From Rhodococcus sp. G-MC3 (GTDB lineage Bacteria > Actinomycetota > Actinomycetes > Mycobacteriales > Mycobacteriaceae): a stretch of 64,000 nt of DNA. Under the pieces are notes generated by a model, which saw only the letters and a list, made by a program, of their open reading frames with translations, was not told the DNA's origin and did no database searches. A program made the position numbers and the translations under genes. Below are positions 53,345-61,945 of the stretch, piece by piece. Location of the stretch: contig NZ_JASISW010000004.1 in assembly GCF_030063335.1 (NCBI RefSeq), positions 186,001 to 250,000 on the forward strand. Direction: 5' to 3'. The first letter of the stretch is position 1. Each line of letters begins with the position of its first letter.

Positions 53345-53779
53345 TCAGAGCGCTTCGAGCGTCCTCGTCATCGCTTCGACGGTCTTGCCGCCGACCCTCT
53401 CGAACACCAGCTTGAAGATCGGATCCGACAGCTTCGCGATTCCGTTGAACGTGATGATGGCGTTGTAGGTGATCCGCGTAGAGCCTTCCCCTGCATCGGA
53501 GAACCTGATGTCGTCGACCGACGAGGCAGTCTTGTTGCTCCCCTCGAATTTCACTCCGTCTGCACGATCTTCGACCATGCGGTAAGTGAGCTCGGTACTG
53601 ATCCCGGCGAGCTTGGATTCGTTGTGCCACTCGGTACCGACACCGATCTCCCCGGGCGTGGTCTGTACGCACTTCTGTGTTCCTGGATCCCACGTTTCGG
53701 CGTGGGCGAAATCGCGCAGATACGCTACGACGATATCGCGTGGCTTCTTGACGACGAATGTGCGTTGAACATGAACCAT
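53345..53779 (-). CDS. SRPBCC-fold polyketide cyclase/lipid-transport-like protein
   Basis: A 144-residue protein: VQRTFVVKKPRDIVVAYLRD at the start, FAHAETWDPGTQKCVQTT and ITFNGIAKLSDPIFKLVFERV later are typical of the START-like SRPBCC family in actinobacteria (Polyketide_cyc2). It has a hydrophobic cavity for small lipids or ketides; the ligand is unknown. Next to, and codirectional with, a luciferase-like monooxygenase gene. Confidence 0.85.
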   Translation of the reverse strand: MVHVQRTFVVKKPRDIVVAYLRDFAHAETWDPGTQKCVQTTPGEIGVGTEWHNESKLAGISTELTYRMVEDRADGVKFEGSNKTASSVDDIRFSDAGEGSTRITYNAIITFNGIAKLSDPIFKLVFERVGGKTVEAMTRTLEAL

Positions 53780-53832
53780 CGAGTTCCTCCAGTGAGTGCA
53801 GTTGATATGGAGTTACCCGAGCGGGCGACAAC

Positions 53833-54882
53833 TCACACCCGAGGCTCGTCCGGCGCGGGAGACCAACCGAGCGCGGGGCCGAGGGTCGTTGCCATGTCCG
53901 TCAGGATCTGCACGTAATCCTCGTGTTCGAAACTGAACGGCAGCGCGAATGCCACTTCGTCGACCTGTTGAAAAGACTGATTCGCAGATAACATCTCGAC
54001 GATTTCCTCGGTAGTCCCGACGAGATCCGCGGCAAACATCATGTGCGCAGGCCCTTGCGGTTCGAGGGTGCGGGCCAGCCTGCTACTCGCGTACTCGCGG
54101 TACTTGCGCCTCTGCTCGCCCGAGGCAGAATCGGTCGGAATCACTACGAGCCCCTGGGATACACGTGCAGCGGGTCCCTCAGGGTGGTGTGCACGGAACC
54201 GTTCGATGTGCGAGAGCTGAATGGCGTCGAAGTCCGGCAGCTCCCCAGCATTCTCCTGCTCAGCCTTGACAACGCTGCTGACCAGCAGGTTCACATTTGC
54301 TTCGCCCGCCCATTGCGCCGAGCGCAGGCTGGCACCCCCGTACCACATTCGGCTACGCAGGCCCGGTGAGTGCGGCTGCACTCGATCGGAGAACTGCTCG
54401 ATTCCCACGGTTCCACTCCAGTCCGATGCCGGCTGTCCATCGACCAATCGCAGAAGCCGCTCGACGCGCTCGTATCCAAAATCCTCGGAGTCCGCGGTAT
54501 CCGGGTACAGGCTTGCCTTGACTCTCTCGTACTGCATCGGGGGCCCGACGCTGACTCCCGGGTTGATTCGCCCCCCGGACAGCACGTCAACCGTTCCCAG
54601 GTCTTCGGCCAGACGCAGCGGGTTCTCCCAGCCCAGCGGAGTCACCGCAGTCCCGAGCGCAATTTTCTTGGTGCGCTGCGACGCCGCGGCCATCACTGCA
54701 ATCGGTGACGAAATTCCGAACTGCAGATGACGATGCCGCAGCCAGGCGCTGTCGAACCCCAGACTCTCGCCGAGCTCGATGATCTCGAGTGTCGACTCGT
54801 GTCCGAGGCCAGGACGATTCTCGTCGAACAGGCCGATCGTCAAAAATCCCAGTTTTCTCAATGGAGTAGAACGTTCGGGCAT
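53833..54882 (-). CDS. Luciferase-like monooxygenase (LLM class flavin-dependent)
   Basis: A 349-residue bacterial-luciferase-fold protein. KLGFLTIGLFDENRPGLGHE, LGESLGFDSAWLRHRHLQFG, TAVTPLGWENPLRLAEDLGT and LSGGRINPGVSVGPP are typical of LLM enzymes using FMNH2 or F420. The start at 54882 has AAGGGATAG upstream. Substrate unknown. Confidence 0.88.
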   Translation of the reverse strand: MPERSTPLRKLGFLTIGLFDENRPGLGHESTLEIIELGESLGFDSAWLRHRHLQFGISSPIAVMAAASQRTKKIALGTAVTPLGWENPLRLAEDLGTVDVLSGGRINPGVSVGPPMQYERVKASLYPDTADSEDFGYERVERLLRLVDGQPASDWSGTVGIEQFSDRVQPHSPGLRSRMWYGGASLRSAQWAGEANVNLLVSSVVKAEQENAGELPDFDAIQLSHIERFRAHHPEGPAARVSQGLVVIPTDSASGEQRRKYREYASSRLARTLEPQGPAHMMFAADLVGTTEEIVEMLSANQSFQQVDEVAFALPFSFEHEDYVQILTDMATTLGPALGWSPAPDEPRV

Positions 54883-55230
54883 GCTTCGACTATCCCTTCG
54901 ATCCAAACGTGTGATGCATCGTCCCGGATGGTATTTTACTTTCTTGAAAAGCGTGATGACCTGCCCGTCTCGACCGCTCGTCGAGCAACGTCGGAGGCGG
55001 GATTCGGCTGCGGATCGCCCCGTCTACTGCAGCGGCGAACTCGACACTCGAAACTCACTGAAAACGCACTGGCACAATAGCTTCGGGCCGGCATCCGAGA
55101 GGCACCCCTCGTAGCATCAGACTCCATGCGAACCCGAGGATGCGCAGTCCATTCAACGCAAACCCGGCTCGATGCCCCCGCAGGTGTGTTTGAATCGACG
55201 AGCATTTTGGAACCAAGGGGTGAATCGAAC
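54883..55230. other. Intergenic region upstream of small membrane protein
   Basis: A 348-base divergent gap. I see no gene, repeat or clear promoter; AAGGGGTG at 55214-55221 is the ribosome-binding site for the ATG at 55231. Confidence 0.4.
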
Positions 55231-55815
55231 ATGACCAGCGCTGTGAAGTCCTCGGAAGAGCATTATGAATGGGGAGTAGACCTGATGTCCTCCCTCGCTG
55301 TCGAGGGCATCGTAAAAAGAGTTATTGCACTGGCGACGCTCGGTATGGCTGTCATCGTGACGCTCGAAATGGGATTCGGGTACGGCGCGACCACGCCGAT
55401 TCCCACATCAGTGCAGTGGACATCGATGATCGCGGCATACGTGATGGGTGCGTTCTGGATGTTCGGGCCGTGGCCGACGATCAATCAGGCGTTCGCATTC
55501 GTGACGATCGCCAACATCGCCATTTTCTCAGCGACTATGGTGGCAGATTTTCCGCCTGAGATCACGCTGGGGAAGAGCGCTTTCCTGATCGAGCTCGGGA
55601 TGTTTGTCGGATTCTTCTTCGAACGATGGATGCTGGCCTCCCACATCTTATTCTGCGTTGCCGCAACGACTTTTATTGCCGTTTACGTCGTGACCTACGA
55701 GAGCGTGTCGATTCTGATGGCATTCGTAGTGTGGTCACCGGTCGTGGTGTCGATCGGCGGATTCGTGTTGTTGCTGCACTTCGCGGTTCGATCGATGCGA
55801 CTCGAGTTCGAATAG
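55231..55815 (+). CDS. Hypothetical polytopic membrane protein
   Basis: A 194-residue protein with about six hydrophobic helices after a short polar N-terminus (residues 30-185). It resembles the membrane sensor half of actinobacterial diguanylate cyclases, ending LLLHFAVRSMRLEFE where a cytoplasmic output domain would begin, but a stop follows and no GGDEF sequence remains downstream. It may be a free-standing sensor domain or a truncated gene. Confidence 0.68.
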   Translation: MTSAVKSSEEHYEWGVDLMSSLAVEGIVKRVIALATLGMAVIVTLEMGFGYGATTPIPTSVQWTSMIAAYVMGAFWMFGPWPTINQAFAFVTIANIAIFSATMVADFPPEITLGKSAFLIELGMFVGFFFERWMLASHILFCVAATTFIAVYVVTYESVSILMAFVVWSPVVVSIGGFVLLLHFAVRSMRLEFE

Positions 55816-55879
55816 ACGTGCGCACTGTGTTTCCGAGGTGGACGCCGGTGTCATCGCGATCGGCGGCCACAGCGGCCGA

Positions 55880-56632
55880 TCAAAGTGCTGCCACCAGAGC
55901 GGGCAAGCCGTTCGCTGCGGTGGTTCGCCATCGGAGGTCGGCCATGTCGGAGATCTCGGTTTCCACCGGATTGATTTCGACTACTGAAGCTCCTGCGCTG
56001 CGCGCCATCGCCGGCAGTCCAGCGAACGGAAAGACGACGCCTGAAGTACCGACAACCACTACCAGATCGGCGCTCTCGACAGCTTCCACTGCCGCGCGCC
56101 ACTGATCCTCGGGCAGCGATTCGCCGAACCACACGGCGCCGGGGCGCATATCACCGCCGCAGTACGGACAGAGCGGTGGCGTCACACGGTCTGCGTACTC
56201 GTCGACCGGTTCCGGCTCGGGGTGCGAGTGAACATCACACTCGGTGCATCGAGGGTCGAACAAACTGCCGTGCACATGCGACATCACAGTCGATCCCGCA
56301 CGCTCGTGCAGGTCGTCGACATTCTGCGTTGCGATGTCGAGGTGCGTTCTGGCCTGCCACTCGGTCAGCGCAAGGTGCCCGGCATTCGGCTGGGATCGAC
56401 GAACCAATTCCGCGCGCCACTGATACCACCCCCACACCAGGTTCCGATCACGGGCCCAGCCGTCGGGACTCGCGAGGTCGGCCGGTTCGAACGTCGACCA
56501 CAGCCCGGTCTGGGCATCACGAAAAGTTGAAATCCCGGATTCGGCCGACATACCTGCGCCGGTGAGAACGGCTACGCGCTGAGCGGATCCAGCGAGTTCG
56601 GCTACGGCGCTTAGTACGTCGGCATTGCTCAT
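55880..56632 (-). CDS. cobB: Sir2-family NAD-dependent protein deacylase
   Basis: A 250-residue sirtuin. NAD motif GAGMSAESGISTFRD (about 25-39), QNVDDLHERAG, catalytic His in SHVHGSLF, and the zinc site CTEC with CPYCGG. GAVWFGESLP is the class III-like stretch. It deacetylates or deacylates lysines, possibly acyl-CoA synthetases. Start at 56632 gives the normal N-terminus. Confidence 0.92.
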   Translation of the reverse strand: MSNADVLSAVAELAGSAQRVAVLTGAGMSAESGISTFRDAQTGLWSTFEPADLASPDGWARDRNLVWGWYQWRAELVRRSQPNAGHLALTEWQARTHLDIATQNVDDLHERAGSTVMSHVHGSLFDPRCTECDVHSHPEPEPVDEYADRVTPPLCPYCGGDMRPGAVWFGESLPEDQWRAAVEAVESADLVVVVGTSGVVFPFAGLPAMARSAGASVVEINPVETEISDMADLRWRTTAANGLPALVAAL

Positions 56633-56684
56633 GGTCGGTAGTGTGCCATGGGCGACCGGCAGCTCGGGCGGACCGCTCCAGCCC

Positions 56685-57281
56685 TCATTTTTGTGGAAGC
56701 ACGCGGAATTTCCGAGCTTCCGCTTCGAGTGTGTCCACGTACCCGGACCAGTACAGCTCGTCATCGCTCGGAAGGTTGTCTCCGATCGCACGAAGGCCGA
56801 CCACACCATCGATCATTTCTCTGACGATATCCGCATGGCCTGCATGTCGATCCATGTCTGCGATGACGTGAACGATGATCCGGTGCAATGTGACCCCTGC
56901 TCGGTCCGCAGGCCAATGCGGGACGGCCCCCTCCGCGTCGAGTGCAAGCTCGTCGATCGTGGCGTCCGAGTGTGTCCAGATCTGCCTGTACAGGTCGACG
57001 ACATACTCGGACGACTCCTCGGCGGTGGCCCACATGTCGGAGTTCAGTTCAGCACTCTCGGAGGCCCACGGGACCGAACCGGCGAAGGGCCGATCGAACG
57101 TCCAACCGAAATATCCCAGCTCGACCGCCGTGAGATGTTTGACGATGCCGAGCAGGTTCGTGCCGGTGGACGTCATCGGTCGCCGCATGTCATATTCGGA
57201 CAGTCCATCCAGCTTCCACAGAACCGCATCGCGCCCGAGTTGTAGATACCGCCGAAGATCCGCTTTCATCGCATCGGTCAT
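56685..57281 (-). CDS. DinB/DUF664-family protein
   Basis: A 198-residue four-helix-bundle protein of the DinB superfamily. LLGIVKHLTAVELGYFGW and HRIIVHVIADMDRHAGHADIV carry the three His metal ligands. MDRHAGHADI is typical of actinobacterial mycothiol-dependent or DUF664 members. It may act as a thiol-dependent transferase; the reaction is unknown. It lies 52 bases upstream of the sirtuin gene on the same strand. Confidence 0.88.
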   Translation of the reverse strand: MTDAMKADLRRYLQLGRDAVLWKLDGLSEYDMRRPMTSTGTNLLGIVKHLTAVELGYFGWTFDRPFAGSVPWASESAELNSDMWATAEESSEYVVDLYRQIWTHSDATIDELALDAEGAVPHWPADRAGVTLHRIIVHVIADMDRHAGHADIVREMIDGVVGLRAIGDNLPSDDELYWSGYVDTLEAEARKFRVLPQK

Positions 57282-57540
57282 GCGCCCAGGGTGACAGACC
57301 CATCGATCCAAGTCTCTCTCATTGCCGTTTCGAAGTCTGCGGGACTGACGCCCACTCCAGCCATCGACAACGGAATACACCGAGTGACAGCACGATTCAA
57401 ACACTTGCCGGAATCGCCGTTACGAAACAGTTATGTATGTTATTTATCCGTTACCTTACATACGGTCGTACAGCGATGTAGATCCGTCAGCATGGAAGTC
57501 GCCGCATCTTGTCGGCGCACGAGGCGATCAGGAGACGACG

Positions 57541-57675
57541 ATGGATGAGGCTGCACCTCTGCGTCCGTCGGCACGGACACCGTTGATCGATCGGACCCCA
57601 CACCGTGTCGCGTTCGTGTCCGCGTTCGGAATCATCGTCGCTGGTTTCGTCGGGCTTGCGGCCGCCGCACTGTGA
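57541..57675 (+). CDS. Tiny single-helix membrane protein, 44 aa
   Basis: ATG at 57541 with CAGGAGA upstream gives 44 residues: a polar half (PSARTPLIDRTPHR) and one hydrophobic helix (VAFVSAFGIIVAGFVGLAAA). The stop overlaps the start of the EAL-DICT gene as GTGA, so the two are coupled. It may anchor or regulate the larger protein; this is inference. Confidence 0.6.
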   Translation: MDEAAPLRPSARTPLIDRTPHRVAFVSAFGIIVAGFVGLAAAAL

Positions 57676-58637
57676 GCGATACGAACACCGTTGCCCGACG
57701 CCTCGAGGTCCGCGACGCCCACGAGAACGCCCTCGATGTGCTCAGCGATGCGTTCGTCGTGCACCACAGGAATTTGTTGGACAACCCCGCCGAAACCCTT
57801 CATTCGGTCGAACGCGCCCGGGACCTACGACGTATGGTCGCAGTCGATGACGTCGGCACCGGGCCCGAGTCCTTGACCCTGCTTCCACTGATCGAGCCCG
57901 ACATCATAGTTCTCGCACCGGAATTGGCGCGTAGGGATCCCGACACCGCCGCTGCCCGCACGGTCCACGTCGTCGCCGCACAAGCCGAACGCACCGGTGC
58001 CTTGATCGTCGCGCGCGGAGTCGATTCCGAGGACGATCGTGCCCGTGCACTCGCGCTCGGTGCCACGTTCGGCGTGGGCGAGATGTACTCGAACTGGCAG
58101 CCGTCCGTCGGGGCCATGCATGACGCGCACGTGCCACCCACGTGGAACACCCCAACTTCGAAATCGACGTCTCCTTTCGACATCGCGGCGGATGGCCGCA
58201 TCGTGACGCCGTCGTCCAAGAAGTTACTCGTCGCGATGAGCACCCAGATCGAGTGGCAAGCCGCATCGGCAGGCGCGGACACGATGACGCTGGGCACCTT
58301 TCAACACGCACGACGGTTCGGCCATCGGACCCGTCGACGTTGGAACACCATGGCACGCAGAATTGCCTACACCGGTGTTTACGGCATCGCGATGGACACG
58401 TTGTCCGATCCAGGGATAACGCACTTCGCGCTCGACCCGGCCGACCCTCTGGTCGAGGAATGGAATGTCGTCGTACTGGGCCAGTTCTTCTGCTGCGTGT
58501 TGTCCGCGCGCGAGGTGCGCCGCGTAGACGACAAAGACGACGAACGCGATCGGTTGTTCGAGTACGTCGTCTCCCACGATCGTGCGACAGTCGTCCGTTG
58601 CGCACGTGCAATTCTGTCCCGTGCCGGCAAGGGCTAG
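57672..58637 (+). CDS. Degenerate EAL plus DICT sensory domain protein
   Basis: A 321-residue protein from GTG at 57672. Residues 1-150 look like the second half of an EAL phosphodiesterase: VAVDDVGTG (normally DDFGTG) and GALIVARGVDSEDD with GVGEMYSNWQP (normally QGYLFGRP). The EAL triad itself and several metal ligands are absent, so it is unlikely to hydrolyse cyclic-di-GMP. The C-terminal 150 residues form a DICT domain (LVAMSTQIEWQAASAGADTM). Probably a signal-binding protein of the c-di-GMP network. Confidence 0.78.
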   Translation: MSDTNTVARRLEVRDAHENALDVLSDAFVVHHRNLLDNPAETLHSVERARDLRRMVAVDDVGTGPESLTLLPLIEPDIIVLAPELARRDPDTAAARTVHVVAAQAERTGALIVARGVDSEDDRARALALGATFGVGEMYSNWQPSVGAMHDAHVPPTWNTPTSKSTSPFDIAADGRIVTPSSKKLLVAMSTQIEWQAASAGADTMTLGTFQHARRFGHRTRRRWNTMARRIAYTGVYGIAMDTLSDPGITHFALDPADPLVEEWNVVVLGQFFCCVLSAREVRRVDDKDDERDRLFEYVVSHDRATVVRCARAILSRAGKG

Positions 58638-58644
58638 TTTTTGC

Positions 58645-59631
58645 CTATCGCGTCAGCAACGTCTTCAACCTCCCGGAGCTCATTCCTACGGTTGGGCGAT
58701 CGGCGCGCTGCGGTGCAACACGTCCGAGCGACTGCAGCCACGACCAGGTGTCGGCGACTGTATCGGCCACCGGCCGACATACGAGGCCGGCCGAATACGC
58801 CTTGGACACATCGGAACCGTGCATCATGTCGTGATCCGGGCCCGGTGGGATCCAGATCGGGAAATCGATCCACGGGGTGACGCCGTGTGCCTGCAGCGTC
58901 CCTGGATCGAGCCATACCAGCTGGGCTTTGGAATGTGTCGACTCGAGACATGCGGCAAGCAACGTGCCCATGGTTGCGTGACCGGACGCGCTGACGGCGT
59001 CGTAGTCTCCGGACAGCCCTCGCGCAGCTGCCGAGAGTGTCCAGCGCGATAAGTCGCGCGCATCGATGTACTGCAGATCGAGTGATTCCGGACCCGGTGC
59101 CGGGACGAGTCCGCCATCAGCAATGGCATTGAGCCACCATGGAAGCCTTCCGATGTTTTCGTGAGGCCCCAGAATCAGTCCCGGCCTGACGACGAGCGCC
59201 CGTTCACCGAACACCAGCCGCAGTGCCTGTTCTGCCCCTGCCTTCGTTCTGGAGTAGTTGTTGAATGCGATGTCGTCGGGATCGCACTCGACGGTCCGAT
59301 GAGCCTCCGTCGCGCCGGCCGGGACGGGGGCCCGGTAGACCGAGCGTGAGGAGATGTACACGTAGCGGTCCGCGCGATCCGCCAACACCTCGGCTGCCGA
59401 GCGCACTGCGATCGGTGCCCACGACCAGGTGTCGACGACGACGTCCCACTCCCCTGCGCACAGCGCCGCCAGTCCGTTCTCGGCTGTCCGATCACCCTGC
59501 AGCGCAACCACTCCTGGAGTGTGAGCTGTACCGGATCGATTGAGTACCGTCACTTCCCACCCGGCCCCAACCGCCTCGTCGACGAGTGTGCGTCCGACGA
59601 ACTGTGTGCCTCCAAGAACGAGAAGTTTCAC
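58645..59631 (-). CDS. NAD-dependent epimerase/reductase family protein
   Basis: A 328-residue extended SDR from GTG at 59631 (GTG at 59640 is possible). The GGTQFVGRTLVDEAVGAGW start (GxxGxxG variant) and YISSRSVY with the catalytic Tyr in FNNYSRTKAGAE are visible. Such proteins in actinobacteria reduce or epimerise nucleotide sugars or isoflavone-like substrates. It stops seven bases after the convergent EAL-DICT stop. Confidence 0.85.
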   Translation of the reverse strand: MKLLVLGGTQFVGRTLVDEAVGAGWEVTVLNRSGTAHTPGVVALQGDRTAENGLAALCAGEWDVVVDTWSWAPIAVRSAAEVLADRADRYVYISSRSVYRAPVPAGATEAHRTVECDPDDIAFNNYSRTKAGAEQALRLVFGERALVVRPGLILGPHENIGRLPWWLNAIADGGLVPAPGPESLDLQYIDARDLSRWTLSAAARGLSGDYDAVSASGHATMGTLLAACLESTHSKAQLVWLDPGTLQAHGVTPWIDFPIWIPPGPDHDMMHGSDVSKAYSAGLVCRPVADTVADTWSWLQSLGRVAPQRADRPTVGMSSGRLKTLLTR

Positions 59632-59711
59632 GTGCTTCACTATGCCGCACTCGCAACTGTCTCGGACATTGTTCTGCTCGCGGCAGATCCGACACGACAT
59701 CCGGCGTGGAG

Positions 59712-61079
59712 CTATGCGCCGATCGGCTTACCGAACAGGCCACCGACCAAGTCACCGACCGTGCGCTGCCACACCGGCCAGGTCTGAGCATCGAGAGCCA
59801 TAGATCCGACGTCGCGGGTAGTGCATCCCTGTTGCGCCGGAACGCCGTCGAAACGATCACCCAGCCAGAGCAGAGCTCGCGGCAGTCCGATCACGTCGAG
59901 AGTCAGGTGCTCGCTGAAGTGATCGCGGGTGTACTCGACACTAGCTTTCGGATCCGCGCAGTACGTGTTCACCAGTGCATTCACCGGACCTACCGGCACC
60001 AGCCAGTCCGGATTCGATTGGTACAGGAACATCGGTACATCGGGCACGGCCTGACCCATTTTCAGTCGAGCAAGGACTCGTCGAGCCTCGGGCTCGAGCA
60101 GTGGATCACCCGGAGTCTCGAACAGCCCCTTCAGATTCAGGAACGGAGCGAGTGCAGAGTTCCACCCGACGCAGAGATTGTCCTTCGCAGCGAACAACGC
60201 TCGCCCAAGAGGGTTGAGATGCTGGTCGAGGAACGACGCCATCTCGGGGTCTTCACGGCTCACTCCGATGATTCCCGACGCAACGATTCCTGATCCGACC
60301 GCATTGTTCGCATTGTCCACGAGGGCACCGACATCGGCTGCGACACCGCCCTCGGCAGCACCGACGATGTTGAGATCGGGCGCGTAGGTCTGCCGCAGTT
60401 CGGCGGCGTGGCCGGTGGCGATCGACCCGCCCGAGTAGCCGAGCATGCCAACCTTCGTATCACGCCCGGTCAGCTGCATCGGCCGGAAATTCTCCGCTGC
60501 CCTGATGCCGTCGAGAGTGATCCGACCGGCCAAGGGTCCGGACGCAAACGAGGAATTCGGTCCCTGATGATCGGGCACCACAACGCCCCACCCCTGGGCG
60601 AGCGCAGCCTGGATTTCGAGGAATTGTCCGCCGCCGGTCACGGCCCCCGTGAGTGGCCACGGAATCGAACCCTGTTGCAGCACGTACGATGACGCGCAAT
60701 AGTTTCCGAGGGAGTCCTCGGCAATCTGATACGAGAGCAGTGGTCGCTCACCGACCGCGTCGCCGCGAGGCTTGATTACCGTGGCAACAGCCGGAATAGC
60801 CTCGCCGCGAGCGTTGTTCGATCGATACGAAAGTTGCCATGCATCGACATTGAGCGGGATCACGGCCAGAGTGGCGAGATTCACCGGCCGTGACGCGATG
60901 ATCTCTCCCGGCTCCGCAGCCGACACCACGGCATCCGCAGGCGAGTAGAACTCGGCGTCGAATTCCGGCACGGCAGGGAATGCGGGAGGAGGGCCGGGTT
61001 CGGCCGACGCCGGCATCGAAACGACTGCAGGCATCACCGCCATCGCCGCTACCACTATGCCCAAAGTCCATCTGTTCAT
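59712..61079 (-). CDS. Secreted lipase (LIP family)
   Basis: A 455-residue protein with a clear signal peptide (hydrophobic core GIVVAAMAVMPAVVS, cleavage likely after PASA). The alpha/beta hydrolase nucleophile elbow is GMLGYSGGSIATGHA. The family includes fungal CalA-like and mycobacterial secretory lipases that hydrolyse triacylglycerols. A TetR gene lies upstream on the same strand and a matching inverted repeat sits in the promoter. Confidence 0.92.
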   Translation of the reverse strand: MNRWTLGIVVAAMAVMPAVVSMPASAEPGPPPAFPAVPEFDAEFYSPADAVVSAAEPGEIIASRPVNLATLAVIPLNVDAWQLSYRSNNARGEAIPAVATVIKPRGDAVGERPLLSYQIAEDSLGNYCASSYVLQQGSIPWPLTGAVTGGGQFLEIQAALAQGWGVVVPDHQGPNSSFASGPLAGRITLDGIRAAENFRPMQLTGRDTKVGMLGYSGGSIATGHAAELRQTYAPDLNIVGAAEGGVAADVGALVDNANNAVGSGIVASGIIGVSREDPEMASFLDQHLNPLGRALFAAKDNLCVGWNSALAPFLNLKGLFETPGDPLLEPEARRVLARLKMGQAVPDVPMFLYQSNPDWLVPVGPVNALVNTYCADPKASVEYTRDHFSEHLTLDVIGLPRALLWLGDRFDGVPAQQGCTTRDVGSMALDAQTWPVWQRTVGDLVGGLFGKPIGA

Positions 61080-61102
61080 CGTTTTCGGCCTCCCCGGCAG
61101 AC

Positions 61103-61126
61103 AAGTTAGATATTTGTGTCTAACTT
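61103..61126. promoter_or_regulatory. TetR-type operator candidate in the lipase promoter
   Basis: AAGTTAGA-8 nt-TCTAACTT, eight-base perfect arms, 24-47 bases before the lipase start. TATTTGTG fills the centre. The adjacent upstream TetR gene is the natural candidate to bind it. Confidence 0.55.
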
Positions 61127-61195
61127 CGATCTAATGGACAGTAGAGGCGAGTGACGTGGATTACAACCCCCAATTCCCGCAGCAGAATCCTCAGG

Positions 61196-61828
61196 TCAAC
61201 GGGCGATGAGCGAGTCCAGGAACGCGACCATGATGTCGGTGAGGTCCTCGACAGGAGGTCTTGGGTCTGCCGTGCTCCATTGCTGAACGAGCGCGATCAA
61301 GGCCCCGATGAACGCCGTCGAGGCCATCGCGTACCCCCCTGGGGGAACGTAGTCCTGCCCGACGGCAGCACGAATGGTCGCCTCGAAGAACACACGCCAC
61401 ACTGCACGCTCGGCCAGTCGATGCTCCTCGATACGAGGGCTGACGCCGACGCTGTCGACGAACGAAATACGCGCTCTACGAGCGTCTTTGCCAATCGACT
61501 CGACAAAGGCACCCATCGCCAAGGCCGCCAGTTCGTGTGGGTCCGAAGAACCACTGCACTCGATAGCCGCAGTCGTAGCGACTTTGGCGTCGTTTTGAAT
61601 CGAATCGTACAGGGCGATGAGAGCATCCTCGCGACTGCTGAACTCGTCGTAGAACTGACGCCGGGCAAGCCCTGCACTGCGGCACAGATCTGCAACGGTA
61701 CTCGCCTTGTATCCCTTGTCCGAGAACACCGACAGCGCAGCTTCGAGAAACTTAACGCGCCGTTCTGCCCGCCGATCTTCGACGGATACCCCGCCGTACG
61801 TTCGTACTTCGTGTTCGGCCGCGGTCAC
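61196..61828 (-). CDS. TetR-family regulator upstream of lipase gene
   Basis: A 210-residue TetR regulator. The helix-turn-helix (residues 25-70) contains LSVFSDKGYKASTVADLCRS and AGLARRQFYDEFSSREDALI. It lies 116 bases upstream of the lipase gene on the same strand and probably represses it; lipid-derived ligands would be logical effectors. Confidence 0.9.
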   Translation of the reverse strand: MTAAEHEVRTYGGVSVEDRRAERRVKFLEAALSVFSDKGYKASTVADLCRSAGLARRQFYDEFSSREDALIALYDSIQNDAKVATTAAIECSGSSDPHELAALAMGAFVESIGKDARRARISFVDSVGVSPRIEEHRLAERAVWRVFFEATIRAAVGQDYVPPGGYAMASTAFIGALIALVQQWSTADPRPPVEDLTDIMVAFLDSLIAR

Positions 61829-61945
61829 CTTGCGAGTTTAGCGTGTTCAACCTGCGCGCCACGTGATCGAGAGGAGTCAGTAGGTCGGTCTCGGAGTTGC
61901 ATGCCCAAAACCTGACAACCCTCGGCGTCGAGCACGCAGCCGGAA

